From Trichoplax sp. H2 (taxonomy: Eukaryota > Placozoa > Uniplacotomia > Trichoplacea), in contig NOWV01000200.1 of NCBI GenBank assembly GCA_003344405.1, positions 62,001 through 126,000 on the forward strand: DNA of 64,000 nucleotides. The letters run 5' to 3'. A program made the translations under genes and the position numbers. How positions within the stretch are numbered: the first letter of the stretch is position 1; every line of letters starts with the position of its first letter. Below are positions 63,154 through 64,000 of this stretch, in pieces. Under the pieces are notes generated by a model. The model made no database searches and was not told the DNA's origin. It was given only the letters and a program-made list of their open reading frames with translations.

Positions 63154-63912
63154 TCACAAGTAGGTATTTGATTGTACATATATTATATACTCCGGATATG
63201 CAGAGTTATCATTAGAAATAACATACAAAGAGGGACTACTTTCATGATCTACTACAGAATGAGCACGTTCTCCTTTGCTTCCAGGAATCATAGACAAATC
63301 CGGCTTATCAGTAACGCTTGATTTGACATAAATTCCAGTTAGAACTCGTACTAACAAAAGTGCATTGCCAAATCGCTTTGAATATTCGGCCTTCACACCA
63401 AAATAACTTCCTGTTCCATGCTTGGAACCTATCAAAATTTCAATAAAATAGTTGTTATGTATGATAACTAATTTGACTTCTCCCTAATTCTAAAGATTTC
63501 AATACTATACTAGGATGTTATGGCATGCATGCATAACGCTAACAGTAAAATATTAATATACCACAAGAAGTCCCGGAATAGTCCCTATCGAAGCCATTCT
63601 TACATATTACATCTACTTTACTTGCGGCAGTACCATGAAATAGACGTTTTTCAACGTCAGCACCTGGTTTGTATCTCTTAACTGCCGCGGTGACCTCGGC
63701 TTTCCTTGTTTGATATTTTCTGTATAAATTCCAATTTTGGATTCTTCGCAAATTACGAACAGTAAACCCTCTAAGTCCTAGAAGCTTAGATATTTCATCT
63801 ATTTCTTGTTGATTTGTGACATTCACTATTTGAAAGTATCCGTCTTTGATTTCATGCTTATTTTGGTATTCCCAGTTTCTGGGTATCGGGATATCATGTC
63901 TTAACTTGCTTT
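63154..63912 (-). CDS. Gene F (partial): C-terminal PARP catalytic domain
   Basis: The last two exons of another family member: 63562-63912 (phase 1 in, phase 1 out) and 63154-63428; the rest lies beyond the window. Residues include IPIPRNWEY, RIQNWNLYRKYQ, then LFHGT (catalytic His), GTGSYFG (catalytic Tyr) and NDNSAYPEYIIYV at the end, all as expected for a PARP14-like mono-ADP-ribosyltransferase. It resembles gene C most closely (NQQEI...RRIQNWNLYR and RRLFHGT-like stretches), so it is probably type I, though its N-terminus is not visible. With C, it has the best-preserved catalytic centre in the cluster. Confidence 0.85.
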
Positions 63913-64000
63913 CTACATGTTTAGAAATAAATTTCGTTTACAAAGGCTACATTACTCATTTGCAATAGCTGAACTATTAATTATTAAATGACGCTTTTAT

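Overview
Organism: intron-rich eukaryotic nuclear DNA, AT-rich, with ordinary GT-AG introns (the shortest about 82-84 bases), large PARP14-like multidomain genes and a degenerate TTAGGG-type telomere tract. This fits a metazoan, most likely an early-branching or invertebrate one with a compact AT-rich genome (placozoan or cnidarian would suit), but the sequence alone does not fix the taxon. I saw no bacterial operon, tRNA, rRNA or CRISPR. Layout: every recognisable gene lies on the minus strand and belongs to one tandemly duplicated family related to PARP14 (RNA-binding domains, macro domains, WWE and a C-terminal ADP-ribosyltransferase fold). From left to right: gene A (828-7270, no catalytic domain); pseudogene G (9840-11973, RRM exons only); gene B (17937-23601); gene C (26690-34065); gene D (38037-46330); gene E (50586-58463); and the 3' end of gene F (63154-63912, running off the right edge). 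I rebuilt the exons from splice sites, reading phase and paralogue comparison. The same exon lengths recur (52, 92, 216, 94, 71, then 216 for the macro-domain exon), which recovers exons too short to stand out as open frames. Two architectures: type I (A, C, D, pseudogene G and probably F) starts with two RRMs, then KH-like modules, macro domain(s), WWE (lost in C) and PARP (absent from A). Type II (B, E) has no RRM; it begins MGxxxC with nearby cysteines, a myristoylation/palmitoylation-type membrane anchor, then a long disordered Ser/Asn-rich linker, KH-like modules, macro domains, WWE and PARP. Both type II genes have lost catalytic residues (His to Tyr in B; Tyr to Pro plus an HG to HR change in E). 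C and F keep His and Tyr, and D has HG changed to HC. The cluster therefore seems to pair candidate mono-ADP-ribosyltransferases that carry RRMs with membrane-anchored pseudo-enzymes that keep the better macro-domain loop. Decay and turnover: C has a frameshift in its KH exon, E has one in its WWE domain, G is a relic, and a fragment of a PARP last exon lies just downstream of B. Rapid birth and death of genes is typical of PARP14-like immune genes in animals, so a host-defence role is a reasonable inference but is not shown here. Between genes: diverged tandem repeats, a segmental duplication (about 14.33-15.06 and 16.62-17.23 kb) whose second copy carries telomere-like repeats, LTR-like fragments and a strongly strand-skewed block (60.2-60.9 kb). 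The first coding exon (with the ATG) of the type I genes was not found.
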